64,000 nucleotides of DNA. It comes from Sphingopyxis terrae subsp. terrae NBRC 15098. GTDB lineage: Bacteria > Pseudomonadota > Alphaproteobacteria > Sphingomonadales > Sphingomonadaceae. The notes beneath the pieces are model-generated. The model ran no database searches, was not told where the DNA came from, and worked only from the letters and a program-made list of their open reading frames with translations. The stretch spans positions 3,047,001 through 3,111,000 of the forward strand of contig NZ_CP013342.1 in NCBI RefSeq assembly GCF_001610975.1. Direction: 5' to 3'. Position 1 is the stretch's first letter, and each line of letters opens with the position of its first letter. The position numbers and the translations under genes are program-made. This document shows, in pieces, positions 54,413 through 63,544 of this stretch.

Positions 54413-55939
54413 ATGATCAAGCATGCGCTCAGCGTAACCCGTCAGGCCGACTTCGCGGCCTGGTATCAGGATGTCATTGCCGAAGCCGACCTTGCCGAGG
54501 AATCGGGCGTACGCGGCTGCATGGTCATCAGGCCGTGGGGCTATGGCATCTGGGAACGGATCCAGACGGTAATGGACGCCGCGATCAAGTATGCGGGGGT
54601 TCAGAACTGCTATTTCCCGCTTTTCATTCCCTTGAGCTTCTTTGAGAAGGAAGCCGACCATGTCGATGGTTTCGCGAAGGAAATGGCGGTCGTCACGCAT
54701 CACCGCCTGATCGGTGACGGCAAGGGCAAACTAGTCCCCGACCCCGAGGCGAAACTCGAGGAGCCGCTGATCGTTCGCCCGACCTCGGAAACCGTGATCG
54801 GCGCCGCGATGAGTCGCTGGGTGCAGAGCTGGCGCGATCTGCCGCTCAAGGTCAATCAGTGGGCAAATGTCGTGCGCTGGGAAATGCGCACGCGCATGTT
54901 CCTGCGCACCAGCGAATTTCTGTGGCAGGAAGGCCATACCGCGCACGCCGACGAAGGCGATGCGATAGCCGAGACGCTGCGCGCGCTCGAAATGTACCGC
55001 AGTTTTGCTGAGGACGTCCTCGCCATGCCGGTGATCGCCGGTGAAAAGCCCGAAAACGAGCGTTTTCCGGGCGCCGTCGCGACCTATTCGATCGAGGCGA
55101 TGATGCAGGACGGCAAGGCGCTGCAGGCCGGCACCTCGCACTATCTCGGCACCGGCTTCGCCGAGGCGGCAAATATCCGCTACCAGGACACGGACGGCGG
55201 TCACAGCCTTTGCCACACGACGAGCTGGGGCGTGTCGACGCGCATGATCGGCGGCGTCGTCATGACGCATGGCGACGATGATGGCCTCCGCTGTCCGCCG
55301 CGCATCGCGCCGCACCAGATCGTCATCGTGCCGATGCTGCGCGACAATGAAGAGGATGCCGCGATCCTTGATTATTGCCGCGACCTCGAGATGAGGCTGA
55401 AGGCGCTCGACGCGTTCCGCGAACCGGTGCGCGTGCTGCTCGACACCGGCGCGTACAAGGCGCAGACCAAGCGCTGGGGATGGGTCAAGAAGGGCGCGCC
55501 GATCATCGTCGAGGTCGGCCCGCGCGACGTCGCGGGCGGCAATGTCGCGGTCATCCGCCGCGACCGATTGTATCAGGAGAGCGGCAAGCTCGACACCGCT
55601 TTCGTCGCGAAAGAAGCCTTTGTCGCCGAAGCCGCGGCCATGCTTCAGGCGATCCAGCAGGGGCTTTATGCCGACGCGAAGGCGCGCCTCGACGCCAATA
55701 TCCGCCGGGATGTCACCGACCTTGCGACGCATTTCGGCGGCGACGACAAATTCGTCGGCTGGGCCGAAGTGCAATGGTCGCGCCCGACCGGTGCCGCGCT
55801 CGAAGGGATCGTTGAGCAGTTGAAAGCGTTGAAGCTGACGATGCGTAACACCCCCCTCGACGCCGCGCCCGCCGACGGCGCCTGCTTCTTCACCGGCGAG
55901 CCCGCGGTCGAACGCGTGCTCATCGGGCGGACCTATTAA
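54413..55939 (+). CDS. proS: Prolyl-tRNA synthetase, archaeal/eukaryote-like (type 3) class
   Basis: Charges tRNA-Pro. The 508-residue enzyme has class II motifs in the archaeal-type context: VIRPWGYGIWERIQ, PLIVRPTSETVIGAAMSRWVQSWRDLPLKVNQWANVVRWEMRTRMFLRTSEFLWQEGHTAHA and SWGVSTRMIGGVVMTHGDDDG. There is no bacterial editing (INS) domain in the middle, and the C-terminus ends in the archaeal-type zinc/tail region (ACFFTGEPAVERVLIGRTY). Many Alphaproteobacteria have the shorter bacterial type 2 enzyme instead. AGGACAG precedes the ATG. rnr starts at the base after its stop. Confidence 0.93.
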   Translation: MIKHALSVTRQADFAAWYQDVIAEADLAEESGVRGCMVIRPWGYGIWERIQTVMDAAIKYAGVQNCYFPLFIPLSFFEKEADHVDGFAKEMAVVTHHRLIGDGKGKLVPDPEAKLEEPLIVRPTSETVIGAAMSRWVQSWRDLPLKVNQWANVVRWEMRTRMFLRTSEFLWQEGHTAHADEGDAIAETLRALEMYRSFAEDVLAMPVIAGEKPENERFPGAVATYSIEAMMQDGKALQAGTSHYLGTGFAEAANIRYQDTDGGHSLCHTTSWGVSTRMIGGVVMTHGDDDGLRCPPRIAPHQIVIVPMLRDNEEDAAILDYCRDLEMRLKALDAFREPVRVLLDTGAYKAQTKRWGWVKKGAPIIVEVGPRDVAGGNVAVIRRDRLYQESGKLDTAFVAKEAFVAEAAAMLQAIQQGLYADAKARLDANIRRDVTDLATHFGGDDKFVGWAEVQWSRPTGAALEGIVEQLKALKLTMRNTPLDAAPADGACFFTGEPAVERVLIGRTY

Positions 55940-58249
55940 TTGGCAAAGGCGCCGAAGCGGCCGCAGCCGGCGGGTCTGCCCTCGCGCGAGCAGATATTGC
56001 GTTTCATCGAGGACAGCCCCGGTGCGGTGGGCAAGCGCGAGATTGCTAAGCATTTCGCGCTGCGCGGTGCCGACAAGATCGCACTGAAGGCGCTGCTCAA
56101 GGACATGACCGACGAAGGCGTCGTCGACATGGCGCCGGGGCGGGCATTCCACAAGCATGGCGGCCTCCCCAAAGTCACCGTGCTCCGCGTCGCCGCGGTC
56201 GAGGGCGATACGGTCTGGGCGGTGCCCGATCGCTGGGAAGGCGGCGGCCCGGCGCCGCGCCTTCGCGTGATGGAAAAGGGCCGCAAGAGTGCGCTCGGGG
56301 TGGGCGACCGTATCCTTGCCCGCACCGAGGAACGCGGCAGCGGCCATGTCGCGCAGCCCATGAAAAAGCTCCAGTCCGGCGGTGAAAGCGTGATCGGTGT
56401 GCTCGTTGCCGACACCGGCCCCGGCGGCAAGCCGATGACCTGGCTGCGCCCCGCCGACAAGCGCGCGCGCTTCGACTTCGCAGTGGCGGACATGGGAGAT
56501 GCGGCAATCGGCGACCTGGTCCGGGCAGAACTGTCGGGACGCGGTCCCGGGACCAAGGCCCGCGTGATCGACCGCATCGGCGACCCTTTCGCCCCGCGCT
56601 CGCTCAGCATGATCGCGATTGCGAAGCACGATATCCCGCATGTGTTCGGCGACGAGACGCTCGCCGAGGCCGAGCGCGCCGCGACGCTGCCACTGACGCC
56701 CGAAGGGCGCGAGGATCTGCGCGATCTGCCGATCGTCGCGATCGACCCCGCCGATGCGCGCGACCATGACGACGCGGTGTGGGCGATCCCAGACGAAGAT
56801 CCCGGCAACAAGGGCGGGTGGAAGGCGATCGTCGCGATCGCCGACGTCAGCTATTATGTCCGCCCCGACGGTGCTCTCGACCGCGAGGCGCGGCGCCGCG
56901 GCAACAGCGTCTATTTCCCCGATCGCGTCGTTCCGATGCTGCCCGAAACACTGTCGGCGGGCGTCTGCTCGCTGAAAGCGGGGCAGGACCGCGCGGCGAT
57001 GGCGTGCCACCTGACCGTCGACAAGCATGGCAAGGTGACGTCATGGCGTTTCACCCGCGCGCTGGTGCGGCTGCGCGCCAACATCGCCTATGAACGCGCG
57101 CAGGCGGCCTATGATGCCGACGCGCCCGACGAAGGCTGGGACGCCGACGTGCTGCCGGCGCTCCGCCACCTCTGGGGCTGCTGGACCTTGCTCGCCAAGG
57201 CGCGCGCGGCGCGCTCGCCGCTCGACCTCGATCTGCCCGAACGGCAGGTGATTCTCGACGCGCAGGGCAATATCGCCGAAATCCGCGTGCGCGAACGGCT
57301 CGACGCCCACCGGTTGATCGAGGATTACATGATCGCGGCCAATGTCGCGGCGGCGAAGGCGCTCGAGGCGAAGAAGTCTCCGGTGATGTATCGCATCCAC
57401 GAACCGCCGAGCCGCGAAAAGCTCGTCAGCCTGAAGGAATATCTCGAAAGCTTCGAACAAAGCTTCGCGCTGGGACAGGTCATCACGCCGGCGGTGTTCA
57501 ACCGCCTGATCGACGGCTTTTCGGGCGACGACCGATTGCCCGAGATCATGGAGGCGATCCTGCGCAGCCAGACGCAGGCCTATTATGGCCCCGCCAATGC
57601 GGGCCATTTCGGCCTCGCGCTTGGCAGCTACGCGCATTTCACCTCACCGATCCGCCGTTATGCCGATCTGCTCGTCCACCGGGCGCTGGTCGACAGCTAT
57701 CGTCTCGAAGTGCCCGGCAAGCTCAAGGGCCTGCCCGAGCGCAGCGGGCTCGGCGAGGCCGACCAAAAGGGCTTTTCGCGCATCGGCGAGGCGATCAGCG
57801 GGCTCGAACGCCGCGCGATGGAGGCCGAGCGCGAGACCGTCGACCGCTATGTCGCCGCTTATCTCGCCGGCAAGGTCGGCGAAATCGTCCCGGCGCGGAT
57901 CACGGGGGTGCAGCCGTTCGGCTTCTTCGCGACCGTCGATGGCCTCGGCGGCGACGGGCTGGTGCCGGTCTCCATGCTCGGCAGCGAGCGGTTTTTCTAC
58001 GACGAAGCCGCGCGGACGCTCGACAGCGAGCATGGCCGGGTCAGCTACAGCGTCGGCCAGCGGCTCGAGCTCAGGCTGATGGAGGCGAACCCGGTCAGCG
58101 GCGCGCTGCGTTTCGAGTTGCCCGACACGCCCGAAGGCGGCTTCCGCAATCGACCGCCGCGCCGTGACGGCGTGAAGAAGGCGGGCAAGCATATGGTCGG
58201 TAAACGCGGACGGCCGGGCAATATCCGCCATCAAGGCAAGCGCCGGTAA
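55940..58249 (+). CDS. rnr: Ribonuclease R
   Basis: A 3'-to-5' exoribonuclease that degrades structured RNA. The 769-residue product has an N-terminal winged-helix region (SREQILRFIEDSPGAVGKREIAKHF), cold-shock domains, the RNB catalytic domain with the Asp cluster IDPADARDHDDAVW, an S1 domain (GEIVPARITGVQPFGFFATVDGLGGDGLVPVSMLG) and a Lys/Arg-rich tail (RRDGVKKAGKHMVGKRGRPG). The start is TTG at 55940, directly after the proS stop, so translation is coupled. Confidence 0.93.
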   Translation: MAKAPKRPQPAGLPSREQILRFIEDSPGAVGKREIAKHFALRGADKIALKALLKDMTDEGVVDMAPGRAFHKHGGLPKVTVLRVAAVEGDTVWAVPDRWEGGGPAPRLRVMEKGRKSALGVGDRILARTEERGSGHVAQPMKKLQSGGESVIGVLVADTGPGGKPMTWLRPADKRARFDFAVADMGDAAIGDLVRAELSGRGPGTKARVIDRIGDPFAPRSLSMIAIAKHDIPHVFGDETLAEAERAATLPLTPEGREDLRDLPIVAIDPADARDHDDAVWAIPDEDPGNKGGWKAIVAIADVSYYVRPDGALDREARRRGNSVYFPDRVVPMLPETLSAGVCSLKAGQDRAAMACHLTVDKHGKVTSWRFTRALVRLRANIAYERAQAAYDADAPDEGWDADVLPALRHLWGCWTLLAKARAARSPLDLDLPERQVILDAQGNIAEIRVRERLDAHRLIEDYMIAANVAAAKALEAKKSPVMYRIHEPPSREKLVSLKEYLESFEQSFALGQVITPAVFNRLIDGFSGDDRLPEIMEAILRSQTQAYYGPANAGHFGLALGSYAHFTSPIRRYADLLVHRALVDSYRLEVPGKLKGLPERSGLGEADQKGFSRIGEAISGLERRAMEAERETVDRYVAAYLAGKVGEIVPARITGVQPFGFFATVDGLGGDGLVPVSMLGSERFFYDEAARTLDSEHGRVSYSVGQRLELRLMEANPVSGALRFELPDTPEGGFRNRPPRRDGVKKAGKHMVGKRGRPGNIRHQGKRR

Positions 58250-58257
58250 TCGTCCCT

Positions 58258-58345
58258 CGTCACTGCGAGGAGCGCGGCGACGAAGCAATCTCCAGCCTGA
58301 AACCTTCCGCAACGCGGAAAGCCGGAGATTGCCTCCTTGCTTTCG
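58258..58345. repeat. Inverted repeat pair with GTCACTGCGAGGAGCGCGGC arms
   Basis: The arm 58258-58297 (GTCACTGCGAGGAGCGCGGC... GAAGCAATCTCCAG) faces a partial reverse-complement arm 58321-58345 (CCGGAGATTGCCTCCTTGC), with an inner hairpin TTCCGC/GCGGAA (58304-58319). A dispersed-repeat type known widely from Alphaproteobacteria. It ends the rnr gene. Confidence 0.7.
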
Positions 58346-58365
58346 GCTCCTTGCGCCGACGAAGC

Positions 58366-59151
58366 TTATGGCACCGTTGCCAGCCGCTGCAGCAACGCCG
58401 CGCTCTCGGCATCGGCAGGAAAAAAGGCCTCGATCGCGAGTTCGGACAGGGTGATGTCGACGGGCGTCCCAAAGATCGTCACGGTCGAGACGAAGCCGAT
58501 CCGCCCGGCGGCAGTGTCGACGATCAGCGGGACCGCGATGCTGCTCGCGGGCGGGGCGGGCTGATCGCCCGGCCGCGCGGGATAGCCGGCGATTTCGTCG
58601 CGCAGCGCGGCGAGCCCGGAATCGGCGCTCGCCTCGATCTGCTGATCCAGCCGGTGCAGGATATGCGCGCGCCATTCGGCATGGTTGACGATCTGCGGCG
58701 CCAGCCCTTCCGGATGGAGCGCGATGCGCAGCACGTTGACCGGCGGCTCGAGCAGGGCAGGGGACACGGCCGCGGTCAGGATCGCAATGGCATCGTTTGC
58801 GGCGACCATGTTCCAGTGCCGGTCGACTGCAAGCGCTGGATAGGGCGCGTGCCCTTTCGACACATGGTCGACGATGGCCTTCATCCCGGCCATTTCGGGG
58901 CTGTCGAGCGGGCGCTCGCGATAGTCGGGGGCGTATCCGGCGGCGAGCAGCATCGCGTTGCGCGCTCGGTGCGGTACCTCCAGGCAATCGGCGATGCGCT
59001 GGATCATCGCGGCGCTCGGCTTCGAGCGTCCGGTTTCGATGATACTCAGGTGGCGGGTCGAAATCTCGCTGTCGAGGGCGAGGTCCATCTGACTCATCCG
59101 GCGCCGCGCGCGCCATTCGCGAAGCTGCTCGCCGAGCGGCACCATCTGCAT
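58366..59151 (-). CDS. XRE-family regulator with MmyB-like ligand domain
   Basis: A 261-residue regulator: N-terminal helix-turn-helix (LGEQLREWRARRRMSQMDLALDSEISTRHLSIIETGRSKPS) and a C-terminal MmyB-like domain (PYPALAVDRHWNMVAANDAIAILTA ... LRIALHPEGLAPQIVNHAEWRAHILHRL). MmyB-like domains are PAS-related and may bind fatty acids or similar ligands. AAGGAGA precedes the ATG at 59151. It is divergent from a small membrane protein gene 119 bases away, the natural target candidate. Confidence 0.9.
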   Translation of the reverse strand: MQMVPLGEQLREWRARRRMSQMDLALDSEISTRHLSIIETGRSKPSAAMIQRIADCLEVPHRARNAMLLAAGYAPDYRERPLDSPEMAGMKAIVDHVSKGHAPYPALAVDRHWNMVAANDAIAILTAAVSPALLEPPVNVLRIALHPEGLAPQIVNHAEWRAHILHRLDQQIEASADSGLAALRDEIAGYPARPGDQPAPPASSIAVPLIVDTAAGRIGFVSTVTIFGTPVDITLSELAIEAFFPADAESAALLQRLATVP

Positions 59152-59270
59152 CGCCTGTCTCCTTTTGCCTCTGGGTAGCGATGGCGGCGCGCGATTTCCA
59201 TTACCTGCCGCGTAATCGACGCGATGACGTCGCGGCGCCATTCAAGACGGGTTCGAAAGGAGAATCCGTC

Positions 59271-59663
59271 ATGTCCTATTTCAATCTCAAGAACAGCCTC
59301 GTCATCGATGCGATTACCTGCAGCATCCTGTTCCTGGCGTGCGTGTTCGCGACCGCGCCGGTCGCGGCGCTGCTCGGTCTGCCGACCGGGCTTGTCGCGG
59401 CCGCAGGCTGGATCGGGTTGCCGTCGGCGGCGCTGATGCTGTTCGTTGCCGGGCAGAAGAACCCGAGCCGCACGCTCGCCAATCTGATCGCCATCGGCAA
59501 TCTCGGCTGGGTCGCGGCGAGTTTTGCGGTGCTGGCGATGTTCGCGGGCCAGATGAGCTGGACCGGTATCGCAATCCTGATCGTGCAGGCGATTGTCGTT
59601 CTCGAACTCGCGCTGTTCGAAGGGAAGGGCGCAGCAGCGCTCCCGCGCGCTGCGGCGGCCTAA
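59271..59663 (+). CDS. Small four-helix membrane protein, unknown
   Basis: A 130-residue protein with four hydrophobic segments (ITCSILFLACVFATAPVAALLG; LVAAAGWIGLPSAALMLFVAGQ; LIAIGNLGWVAASFAVLAMF; IAILIVQAIVVLELALFEG). No family is recognised. GAAAGGAGAA precedes the ATG at 59271. It faces the XRE/MmyB regulator and may be regulated by it. Its stop overlaps the convergent universal stress gene by four bases. Confidence 0.72.
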   Translation: MSYFNLKNSLVIDAITCSILFLACVFATAPVAALLGLPTGLVAAAGWIGLPSAALMLFVAGQKNPSRTLANLIAIGNLGWVAASFAVLAMFAGQMSWTGIAILIVQAIVVLELALFEGKGAAALPRAAAA

Positions 59664-60115
59664 CTAAGCGCGTCGAGCCGGGCGAGGTCGATTGCGCCCG
59701 GAACCAGCATCACCGGGCATGGCAGCGTTCCCGCGTCGTGCCCGGTGAAATGCGCCACCAGCGGTCCCGGCGCTCCGCTCGCGGCGGTGGCAAGGACGAG
59801 CGCCGCTATCTCGTCGTTCGCGCCGATCACGTCGCGCACGATCTCGGCGGGCTTGCCCGATTTGACCATGATCTGCGGCGTCACATTCGCTTCCTGCGCG
59901 ATCGCATCGGCGGCGGCGGCGACCAGTTCCTCGGCATGCTCGCGCGCTTCGGCCTCGATCGTCGCCTGGACACCGCCGAAAGCTACGAAATCCTGCGGCG
60001 GCACGATCGCCAGCACCATCACGCCGCCGCCCGTGCGCGCCGCGCGCCGCGCCGCAAAGCGTAGCGCCAGCGTCGCCTCCGGACTGTCGTCGATAACCAC
60101 CAGATAGGTGCGCAT
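59660..60115 (-). CDS. Universal stress protein (UspA family)
   Basis: A 151-residue protein with the UspA fold: RTYLVVIDDSPEATLALRFAARRAARTGGGVMVLAIV at the start and PCPVMLVPGAIDL at the end. The ATP-binding glycine loop (G2xG9xGS/T) is only partly kept (VLATAASGAPGPLVAHFTGHDAGTLPCPVMLVP), so it may not bind ATP. The start is the ATG at 60115. Role: general stress response; no specific function can be inferred. Confidence 0.88.
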   Translation of the reverse strand: MRTYLVVIDDSPEATLALRFAARRAARTGGGVMVLAIVPPQDFVAFGGVQATIEAEAREHAEELVAAAADAIAQEANVTPQIMVKSGKPAEIVRDVIGANDEIAALVLATAASGAPGPLVAHFTGHDAGTLPCPVMLVPGAIDLARLDALS

Positions 60116-60275
60116 GCCCCGGCCCCCGCTATGCCTTTTGCGGGCGGACAGTGCGTCACATTCGTATGAAAGGCAAGTTCCGCCCGATAGACCTTGACCC
60201 GCGATGCGCTTATGACGAGGACGAATCCGTAGCGGCAGGCCTGCGCCTGCGAGACTGACAGGGACAAAAGCGACG

Positions 60276-61556
60276 ATGCCGATTGAACTGAAGATGCCCG
60301 CCCTTTCGCCGACGATGGAGGAAGGGACCCTCGCCAAATGGCTGGTGAAGGAGGGGGACAGCGTCCAGTCAGGTGACCTTTTGGCCGAAATCGAAACCGA
60401 CAAGGCGACGATGGAATTCGAAGCGGTCGATGAAGGCACGATCGCACAAATCCTGATCCCCGAAGGCACCGACAATGTGAAGGTCGGCACCGTGATCGCC
60501 GTTATCGCCGGCGAGGACGAGGATGCGGGCAGCACCAAGGTTGCGCCTACGCCTGCACCTGCACCGGCGCCTGCCGCCAAGGCCGACCCCGCGCCTGCTC
60601 CCGCGGCTGCACCCGCTCCGGCGCCGACCGCCGCCCCGGCCCCTGCCGCGCAGGGCGAGCGGATCAAGGCGAGCCCGCTCGCCAAGCGCATCGCCGCCGA
60701 CAAGGGCATCGATCTCACCGCGCTGACCGGCAGCGGACCCGGCGGCCGCATCGTCAAGGCCGACCTCGAAGGCGCTGCTGCGTCGACCGCCGCCCCGGCA
60801 AGCGCGGCCGCGCCCAGCCCCGCGCCCGCCGCTGCGCCCGCCCCCGCGCAGCCGTTCGAAACCGACATTCCGCACAGCGCGGAAAAGCTCAGCAATATGC
60901 GCAAGACGATCGCGCGCCGCCTGACCCAGTCGAAGCAGGAGGTGCCGCACATCTATCTGACGGTCGATGTCCAGCTCGACAAATTGCTCAAGCTGCGCGG
61001 CGAACTCAACGCGGCACTCGAGCCGCAGGGCGTCAAGCTCAGCGTCAACGACCTGCTGATCAAGGCGCTGGCAAAGGCGCTGATCCAGGTGCCGAAATGC
61101 AATGTCAGCTTCGCCGGCGATCAGCTCATCAGCTACGAACGCGCCGACATTTCGGTCGCGGTCAGCGTGCCGGCTGGCCTGATCACCCCGATTATCGTCG
61201 GCGCCGACGACAAGTCGGTCAGCAAGATTTCGACCGAGATGAAGGAACTTGCGGGCCGCGCCAAGGAAGGCAAGCTCCAGCCGCACGAATATCAGGGCGG
61301 CACCGCCAGCCTGTCGAACATGGGCATGTTCGGCATCAAGCAGTTCGAGGCGGTCATCAACCCGCCGCAGGGCATGATCATGGCGATCGGCGCGGGCGAG
61401 AAGCGGCCTTATGTGGTCGACGACGCGCTCGCCATCGCGACCGTGATGTCGGCCACGGGCAGCTTCGACCACCGCGCCATCGACGGCGCAGACGGCGCGC
61501 AGTTGATGCAGGCGTTCAAGCAGATCGTCGAAAACCCGCTCGGACTGGTGGCGTAA
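60276..61556 (+). CDS. pdhC: Pyruvate dehydrogenase E2 (dihydrolipoamide acetyltransferase)
   Basis: The 426-residue core of the pyruvate dehydrogenase complex: one lipoyl domain with the lipoylated Lys in [15 protein letters not shown], an Ala/Pro-rich linker, a subunit-binding domain ([33 protein letters not shown]), another Ala/Pro linker and the catalytic domain ending [18 protein letters not shown] (HRxxDG). It transfers acetyl groups to CoA. The E1 genes are not in this window, so they lie elsewhere; lpdA follows with only one intervening base, so this is an E2-E3 operon. Confidence 0.94.
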   Translation: MPIELKMPALSPTMEEGTLAKWLVKEGDSVQSGDLLAEIETDKATMEFEAVDEGTIAQILIPEGTDNVKVGTVIAVIAGEDEDAGSTKVAPTPAPAPAPAAKADPAPAPAAAPAPAPTAAPAPAAQGERIKASPLAKRIAADKGIDLTALTGSGPGGRIVKADLEGAAASTAAPASAAAPSPAPAAAPAPAQPFETDIPHSAEKLSNMRKTIARRLTQSKQEVPHIYLTVDVQLDKLLKLRGELNAALEPQGVKLSVNDLLIKALAKALIQVPKCNVSFAGDQLISYERADISVAVSVPAGLITPIIVGADDKSVSKISTEMKELAGRAKEGKLQPHEYQGGTASLSNMGMFGIKQFEAVINPPQGMIMAIGAGEKRPYVVDDALAIATVMSATGSFDHRAIDGADGAQLMQAFKQIVENPLGLVA

Positions 61557-61557
61557 C

Positions 61558-62970
61558 ATGGCTGAAAATTACGACCTCATCGTCCTCGGCTCCGGCCCCG
61601 GTGGTTATGTCGCGGCGATCCGCGCGGCGCAGCTTGGGTTGAAGACCGCGATCGTCGAGCGCGAGAATCTGGGCGGCATCTGCCTCAACTGGGGCTGCAT
61701 CCCGACCAAGGCGCTGCTGCGCTCGGCCGAGATCTTTCACTATATGAGCCACGCCAAGGATTATGGCCTCGCCGCCGCGAGCATCAGCGCCGATCTCGAT
61801 GCGGTGGTCAAGCGGTCGCGCGGCGTCGCGAAGCAGCTCAATCAGGGCGTCACGCACCTGATGAAGAAGAACAAGATCGCGGTCCATATGGGCGACGGCC
61901 AGCTCGCCGGTGCGGGCAAGGTCGAGGTGAAGGGCGACAAGGGCAGCGAGACGCTGACCGCCAAGCATATCATCGTCGCGACCGGCGCCCGCGCGCGCGA
62001 CCTGCCTTTCGCGCCCGCCGACGGCAAGCGCATCTGGACCTATCGCCATGCGATGACCCCGGCCGAAATGCCCAAGAAGCTGCTCGTCATCGGATCGGGC
62101 GCGATCGGGATCGAATTCGCGAGCTTCTACAACGATATGGGCGCCGAGGTGACGGTCGTCGAAATGCTCGACCGCATCGTCCCTGTCGAGGATGCCGACG
62201 TGTCGAGCTTCCTCGAAAAATCGCTCAAGAAACAGGGAATGACGATCCTGACCGGCGCCGGTGTCGAGGAGTTGAAAGCAACCGCGAGCGGCGTTTCGGC
62301 GAAGATCAAGACGAAGGACGGCAAGGTTCAGGCGGGCGACTACAGCCATGCGATCGTCGCCATCGGCATCGTTCCCAACACCGAAAATATCGGCCTCGAA
62401 GCGCTCGGCGTCAAAACGACGAAGGGGCATATCGACACCGATCCCTATTGCCGCACCAATGTGAAGGGCCTGTGGGCGATCGGCGATGTCACCGCGCCGC
62501 CGTGGCTCGCGCACAAGGCCAGCCACGAAGGCGTGATCGCGGCCGAGGCGATTGCGAAGGAACTGGGCAACAAGGACGCGCACCCGCATCCGATGGATGC
62601 GAAGAACATCCCCGGCTGCACCTATTGCCACCCGCAGATCGCGAGCGTCGGGCTGACCGAGGCGAAGGCCAGGGAAGCGGGCTATGACGTCAAGGTCGGC
62701 AATTTCCCCTTCATCGGCAACGGCAAGGCGATCGCGCTTGGCGAGGTCGAAGGGTTCGTGAAGACCGTGTTCGACGCCAAGACCGGCGAACTGCTCGGCG
62801 CGCATATGGTCGGCGCCGAAGTGACCGAGATGATCCAGGGCTATACCGTCGGCAAGACCGCCGAACTGGTCGAACAGGATTTCATGCACACCGTCTATCC
62901 GCACCCGACGATCAGCGAGACGATGCACGAAGCGGTGCTCGGCGCCTATGGGCGGGCGCTGCATATCTGA
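61558..62970 (+). CDS. lpdA: Dihydrolipoyl dehydrogenase (E3)
   Basis: A 470-residue FAD flavoprotein that reoxidises the lipoyl groups. The redox disulphide is GGICLNWGCIPTKALL, the FAD site is LIVLGSGPGGYVAAIRAAQLG, the NAD site is LLVIGSGAIGIEFASFYNDMG, and the C-terminal HPHPTISETMHEAVLG supplies the catalytic His/Glu. It is coupled to the E2 gene. Confidence 0.96.
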   Translation: MAENYDLIVLGSGPGGYVAAIRAAQLGLKTAIVERENLGGICLNWGCIPTKALLRSAEIFHYMSHAKDYGLAAASISADLDAVVKRSRGVAKQLNQGVTHLMKKNKIAVHMGDGQLAGAGKVEVKGDKGSETLTAKHIIVATGARARDLPFAPADGKRIWTYRHAMTPAEMPKKLLVIGSGAIGIEFASFYNDMGAEVTVVEMLDRIVPVEDADVSSFLEKSLKKQGMTILTGAGVEELKATASGVSAKIKTKDGKVQAGDYSHAIVAIGIVPNTENIGLEALGVKTTKGHIDTDPYCRTNVKGLWAIGDVTAPPWLAHKASHEGVIAAEAIAKELGNKDAHPHPMDAKNIPGCTYCHPQIASVGLTEAKAREAGYDVKVGNFPFIGNGKAIALGEVEGFVKTVFDAKTGELLGAHMVGAEVTEMIQGYTVGKTAELVEQDFMHTVYPHPTISETMHEAVLGAYGRALHI

Positions 62971-62976
62971 TCGCGC

Positions 62977-63542
62977 TTGAACCCGTCGATCCTTCACTAT
63001 TCGCGCGGCGGCAATAGCGGGAAGGCCTTGCTCTTCCTTGCCTTTGCGGTCGTGGCTTTCGTTGTGGCCGGGTTGATGTACGACGACGCCCACGCCCCGC
63101 CGCCGCCGCCAGTGCCTCTCGCCGGCGGCTTGTGGCCCGCGCCGGCGCCACGGCGCGATCCGCTGGCACCGTTGCATATGATCGTGCTGATCGGGGCCGG
63201 ATGCGGCTGCCTCTTCTATGCGGCGTTGCGGCCAGGATCGAGAACGGGCGCCTCTATTCCGATCTGCTGCACGATGCGGGTATCGGGTCGCTCGATGCGC
63301 GCGACATCACGCAGCTTCTCGTCGACCGCGCCGATCGCCTTCCGGGCGACCTCTCCGTATCGGTTGGATTGGGGGCGCGTTTCCGGCACGGACTCTATCT
63401 CGCCTATCGCACCGATCAGGGACCGGGCGTGCTGCGGTTGATGGACAATGATGTCGACGGCGGCACCGAACAATTGCGCCGCTTCGCCACCTATCTTGAG
63501 GCATGGCGAAAGCCCGCCGACGATCGGGCGAGGCAAGCCTGA
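62977..63542 (+). pseudogene. Frameshifted hypothetical membrane protein gene
   Basis: The first part (62977-~63228) encodes a TTG-initiated N-terminus with a hydrophobic segment (ALLFLAFAVVAFVVAGLMY), a Pro-rich stretch and a second hydrophobic segment ending GCGCLFYAAL. The frame then shifts and the natural continuation lies one frame over, from ~63230 (RIENGRLYSDLLHDAGIGSLDARDITQLL...) to a stop at 63540-63542. A single missing base near 63228 (CGGCCAGG) would explain it. Either a real frameshift or a sequence error. The overall product would be ~188 residues with unknown function; the tail resembles a PH-like domain. The PAP2 gene starts two bases after the stop. Confidence 0.6.
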
Positions 63543-63544
63543 TC

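Noticed and set aside
54731..57028. A 765-codon open frame on the minus strand across proS and rnr
   Set aside because: It spans two well-supported plus-strand genes and has an Arg/Ala/His-rich composition typical of reverse frames; no family signature.
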